Source: Gracilibacillus lacisalsi DSM 19029 (GTDB lineage: Bacteria > Bacillota > Bacilli > Bacillales > Amphibacillaceae). From it: a stretch of 64,000 nucleotides of DNA. How positions within the stretch are numbered: the stretch's first letter is position 1; each line of letters starts with the position of its first letter. The stretch is taken from the NCBI RefSeq assembly GCF_000377765.1, contig NZ_KB898667.1, forward strand, positions 124,001 to 188,000, written 5' to 3'. Below are positions 60,943 through 64,000 of the stretch, in pieces. The position numbers and the translations under genes are program-made. The notes under the pieces are model-generated. The model worked only from the letters and a program-made list of their open reading frames with translations. It searched no databases and had not been told where the DNA came from.

Positions 60943-62320
60943 ACTTTTCTTCTTTTTTAACCTTCAAAAACTTATTCGTTTCTGCCACGACAATTCCAGA
61001 TAAGGCAAGTAGACCAATCAAGTTTGGAAAGGCCATTAAACCGTTCATTACGTCAGAGAAGTTGAATACTACATCTAGTGATACAACTGCGCCGATAAAG
61101 ACGAAGGCGATGAAAATATAACGATAAACTCTGACACCTTTAGCACCCATCAAGTAATGGATAGATTTTTCACCGTAATAAGACCATCCAAGAATCGTAG
61201 AGAAGGTAAAGAATAAAATACCAAATGTTACAATATAAGACCCTGATGTCCCTAGGAATTGAGCAAAGGAAGCACTAGTTAATGCTGATCCATCTAACCC
61301 AGCGTCCCATTGACCTGCCATAACAATGGTAATACCTGTAATCGAACAAACAATGATCGTATCAAAGAAAACTTGTGTCATCGAAACCAACGCTTGTCTT
61401 GCTGGGTAATCAGTTCGGGCTGCCGCTGCCGCAATTGGTGCAGAACCTAAACCAGCTTCGTTGGAGAATACACCACGTGCCACTCCATAGCGGATGACGG
61501 TACCAAGGATACCACCACCAACAGCACTACCAGTAAACGCATCTTCAAAAATAAAAGAGATCGCTCCAGGCACTAAATCAAAGTTCAAAACAATAAGAAT
61601 AAGTCCACCCAAAATATAAAATGCACCCATCACTGGAACAAAGAAAGCAGTCACCTTACCAATACTTTTAATCCCGCCAATGATTACTAAAGCAGCTAAA
61701 ACGGTAAAGACAATACCAGTAATAAATGGACTAATAGAAAAAGATTCCTCTAATGATGAAGCTGCCGTATTAGACTGCACCATGTTCCCAATACCGAACG
61801 CCGCAATTGAAGCGAAAATCGCAAATAATACACCTAAAAATTTACCAATTGGTTTGTTTTTTAGTCCTCGTTCCAAATAGTACATCGGACCGCCGGACAT
61901 TTCGCCATTTTCGTTTTCAACACGGAATCTCACCGCTAACAATGCCTCCGCATATTTGGTAGCCATGCCGACTAATGCAGTAATCCACATCCAAAAGACA
62001 GCACCAGGTCCCCCTGCAACAACTGCTGTAGCGACACCGGCGATATTACCAGTACCGATGGTTGCTGCCATCGCTGTCGTTAATGCCTGATAATGACTAA
62101 TATCCCCTTTGGATGATTTATCCTGTTTTTTGCTGAAGGCTAGTTTTAATGCATAAGGTAACAACTTAAACTGCAAAAAGACCAGTCGGAATGTTAGATA
62201 TAAACCTGTCCCGACTAATAAAATAAGTAGGGGAGGTCCCCATACCCATCCGCCAATCTCACCAAGTATCGCTGCACCTTCTTCGTTAATTGTGCTTAAC
62301 CAATCCAACAAAAAATCCAT
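60941..62320 (-). CDS. alanine (or glycine):cation symporter, AGCS family
   Basis: 459 residues with 10-11 membrane helices. Family signatures include QALTTAMAATIGTGNIAGVATA, VSGGPMYYLERG-like GEMSGGPMYYLERGLKN and RGVFSNEAGLGSAPIAAAAA. It imports alanine or glycine with sodium. GGAGGGATG lies upstream on the minus strand. A single gene; the C-terminal codons abut the glf remnant. Length is normal for the family, so the fusion did not truncate it. Confidence 0.93.
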   Translation of the reverse strand: MDFLLDWLSTINEEGAAILGEIGGWVWGPPLLILLVGTGLYLTFRLVFLQFKLLPYALKLAFSKKQDKSSKGDISHYQALTTAMAATIGTGNIAGVATAVVAGGPGAVFWMWITALVGMATKYAEALLAVRFRVENENGEMSGGPMYYLERGLKNKPIGKFLGVLFAIFASIAAFGIGNMVQSNTAASSLEESFSISPFITGIVFTVLAALVIIGGIKSIGKVTAFFVPVMGAFYILGGLILIVLNFDLVPGAISFIFEDAFTGSAVGGGILGTVIRYGVARGVFSNEAGLGSAPIAAAAARTDYPARQALVSMTQVFFDTIIVCSITGITIVMAGQWDAGLDGSALTSASFAQFLGTSGSYIVTFGILFFTFSTILGWSYYGEKSIHYLMGAKGVRVYRYIFIAFVFIGAVVSLDVVFNFSDVMNGLMAFPNLIGLLALSGIVVAETNKFLKVKKEEK

Positions 62321-62421
62321 TACACATCCCTCCTATTATTTTAAGAAAAGCTTATTATTAAAATTATTCCAATAATAGTGAGAGAATGCAATAGTATAGG
62401 GAAAGTTTTTAACATAAAACG

Positions 62422-62652
62422 TTAATAATATTTAGACGTGAGATAAAAAATAAATAGAATTAAACCTCCAAAACCGAAAATATATGTTAAGAAAATCGGA
62501 TTGAACAGTATCGGGTGTTTCGCTGTTGCTTTTGTATCTGTATCATGTTCACCTTTTTGTTGATTTACAGTTTTACCGACCTTTAATGTGTAAAGTAGCG
62601 AAATGAGCGCAATGATAATACTGATAATCGCTAATCCTATAATCATATCCAT
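62422..62652 (-). CDS. small protein with two membrane helices
   Basis: About 76 residues: an N-terminal helix (MIIGLAIISIIIALISLLYTLKV), a polar loop rich in Asp/Lys (NQQKGEHDTDTKATAKH) and a C-terminal helix (IFLTYIFGFGGLILFIFYL). ATG at 62646 is the start best spaced from AGGTGAT; 62652 is also possible. Family not recognised. It lies between the symporter and fabI on the opposite strand. Confidence 0.6.
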   Translation of the reverse strand: MDMIIGLAIISIIIALISLLYTLKVGKTVNQQKGEHDTDTKATAKHPILFNPIFLTYIFGFGGLILFIFYLTSKYY

Positions 62653-62822
62653 CACCTATCTTTTTCCTTAACTTTATCTATTTTAAACGGTATTATACAC
62701 ATATGAATCATTTTTATTTCGGGAAAAATATGTTATAGTAAAGATAATTAGCAGTAGGTACTAACACCAAATATTAAGTGAAACTCAGTTAACGCATAAT
62801 CAAGTATCATTAGGAGGACGTT

Positions 62823-63602
62823 ATGGAAGATTTATTAAAATTAAAAGGAAAAAATGTCGTAGTGATGGGTGTAGCAAATCAGAGAAGTCTGGCATGGGGC
62901 GTTGCGCAATCCTTGCATCAAGCAGGTGCCAACCTAATTTTCACGTATCGTAAGGAGCGTTCTTTAGCAAAACTAACAAAATTGCTGGAAAAGTCAGACC
63001 TAGATGCAAAGCTGGTACTACCTTGTGATGTCAACAATGATGATAGTATCAAAGAAGCATTCAGTAAAATTGCTGATCAAGTCGGTACCATTCATGGTGT
63101 CGTGCACTCAATCGCTTTTGCACATGGAGAAGATTTGAAAAACCGTTTTGTTGAAACATCTCGTGACGGCTATGCATTTGCACAAGATACTAGTGCATAT
63201 TCATTAATTGCAGTAGCTCGTGAAGCACAGCCTTTAATGGCTGAAGGCGGATCGATTATGGCAATGAGTTACTTAGGTGCAGAACGTGTAGTGCCAGGAT
63301 ATAATGTGATGGGTGTTGCCAAAGCAGCATTGGAGTCTACTGTTAAATACTTAGCGATGGACTTAGGAGAACATAATATTCGTGTAAATGCTATCTCTGC
63401 TGGTGCAATCAAAACGTTAGCTGCCAAAGGTGTTCCATCATTCAATGAGATTTTACACAAAATTGAAGCAGAATCGCCTTTAAAACGAAATGTGACACAA
63501 AAAGAAGTGGGAGACATGTCAGTAGCAATGCTGAGCCACCTATCCAGAGGTGTTACCGGAGAAATCGTTTATGTAGACTCTGGTTATAATATTTTAGGCT
63601 AA
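62823..63602 (+). CDS. fabI: enoyl-[acyl-carrier-protein] reductase FabI
   Basis: 259 residues of the short-chain dehydrogenase fold. GVANQRSLAWGVAQSLHQAG binds NAD(P)H, and Y160-x6-K167 (YNVMGVAK) within SYLGAERVVPGYNVMGVAKA is the FabI active-site arrangement, with Y150 the second tyrosine. It performs the last reduction of each fatty-acid elongation cycle and is the triclosan target. ATG with AGGAGGA. A monocistronic gene with its own terminator. Confidence 0.95.
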   Translation: MEDLLKLKGKNVVVMGVANQRSLAWGVAQSLHQAGANLIFTYRKERSLAKLTKLLEKSDLDAKLVLPCDVNNDDSIKEAFSKIADQVGTIHGVVHSIAFAHGEDLKNRFVETSRDGYAFAQDTSAYSLIAVAREAQPLMAEGGSIMAMSYLGAERVVPGYNVMGVAKAALESTVKYLAMDLGEHNIRVNAISAGAIKTLAAKGVPSFNEILHKIEAESPLKRNVTQKEVGDMSVAMLSHLSRGVTGEIVYVDSGYNILG

Positions 63603-63607
63603 TCTAA

Positions 63608-63646
63608 AAGACAAACAGACCATTCAAGGTTTGTTTGTCTTTTTAA
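63608..63646 (+). terminator. intrinsic terminator of fabI
   Basis: AAAGACAAAC pairs with GTTTGTTTGTCTTT around a short loop, followed by a T-run. Confidence 0.85.
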
Positions 63647-63862
63647 ATGTGGAAAGAAGCTATTAATTGTAGAAAGTGTCTTCGAGAAGAGCTCTCGAAT
63701 ACACAAGAAAACTTTAACTACTAGATATTCGAACGCGTGGCAGTTCCCCTTGGAATCTGCATAATTTTCACCTCACTTGCCAAAAAACAGAAGCTACAAC
63801 AAAATGCGAATTCTAGGGGGAGCAGCACTAGCAAGAAGATCTATGTCCCTTTTTACATTAAC

Positions 63863-64000
63863 CTAAGCAGAGATAGAAGATTCTTTTTTAGCTTCTTTAT
63901 TTAATTTCTTATTAGAGCTAAACAATCGATAAATCGCAGGAATCAATAATAGTGTAATAAACGTTGCGAACAGTAATCCCGAAATGATAACCGTCGCCAT
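63863..64000 (-). CDS. C-terminus of an RND-family efflux transporter (partial)
   Basis: The minus strand is open from the window end to the stop at 63863. It reads MATVIISGLLFATFITLLLIPAIYRLF followed by a charged tail KKLNKEAKKESSIS. This is the last membrane helix of AcrB/SwrC-type RND pumps (the GLLFATxxTLxxIPxxY motif). The gene begins beyond the window. Substrate unknown; SwrC/YerP-like pumps export surfactants and dyes. Confidence 0.82.
   Translation of the reverse strand: MATVIISGLLFATFITLLLIPAIYRLFSSNKKLNKEAKKESSISA

Overview
The window is low-GC DNA with strong AGGAGG-type ribosome sites, frequent TTG/GTG starts, SAM-I (S-box) leaders and a Staphylococcus-style type VII secretion locus. 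Its protein families (EssC/YukBA, FabI, LipA-type lipase, LacI/GH81, SelO) point to a member of the Bacillaceae, probably a halotolerant relative of Gracilibacillus, Oceanobacillus or Virgibacillus. The genus is an inference. I saw no rRNA, tRNA, prophage, transposase or CRISPR array.

Layout. 1-5.4 kb holds small membrane proteins, a methyltransferase, an isochorismatase-fold hydrolase, an AI-2E-family membrane protein and a histidine phosphatase operon. 6.0-16.9 kb is a complete type VII secretion system in the order esxA-esaA-essA-esaB-essB-essC, with a 51-bp-period hairpin repeat between essB and essC. 16.9-26.7 kb is its effector/immunity island: two small helical partners (YwqH- and YwqI-like), an LXG toxin with a glycine-rich hydrophobic C-terminus (TspA-like), a DUF443-type membrane immunity protein and a DUF4176 protein. 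These are followed by a scrapyard of duplicated pieces: a second DUF443 copy preceded by two toxin-tail remnants, a lipoprotein with two tail-like remnants nearby, and four paralogues of an unrecognised six-helix membrane protein, one of them frameshifted.

26.8-33 kb holds an internally deleted fabH remnant, a phosphatase, a NUDIX hydrolase, a DrrAB-type ABC exporter, a PadR regulator with a pentapeptide-repeat protein, a GNAT enzyme and a secreted lipase. 33.0-39.9 kb has two complete SAM riboswitches in tandem, a mobile-looking repeat, then an operon for beta-keto-acid use: thiolase, acetoacetyl-CoA synthetase, thiolase-like/DUF35 pair, a 27-residue membrane peptide and a sodium:solute symporter. 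40-41 kb is rich in repeats. 41.3-43.9 kb is a LytTR regulator/DUF3021/ABC exporter cassette with a 21-bp-spaced direct repeat in front. 44-50.7 kb holds an ASCH protein, membrane and small proteins, a GNAT/DUF4269 pair, a flavodoxin-fold oxidoreductase divergent from a LysR regulator, and another ABC exporter with its TetR regulator.

50.7-64 kb holds selO behind a structured leader, a GH43 glycosidase, a large protein with two tandem class I prenyl-synthase-like halves, a LacI regulator convergent with a secreted GH81 beta-1,3-glucanase (CBM6, CBM56), a glf (UDP-galactopyranose mutase) remnant, an alanine:cation symporter, fabI and the end of an RND efflux pump.

The most unusual parts are the decaying/recombining type VII immunity island (19-26.7 kb), the tandem SAM riboswitches in front of an acetoacetate operon with no methionine gene, and the double prenyl-synthase protein.
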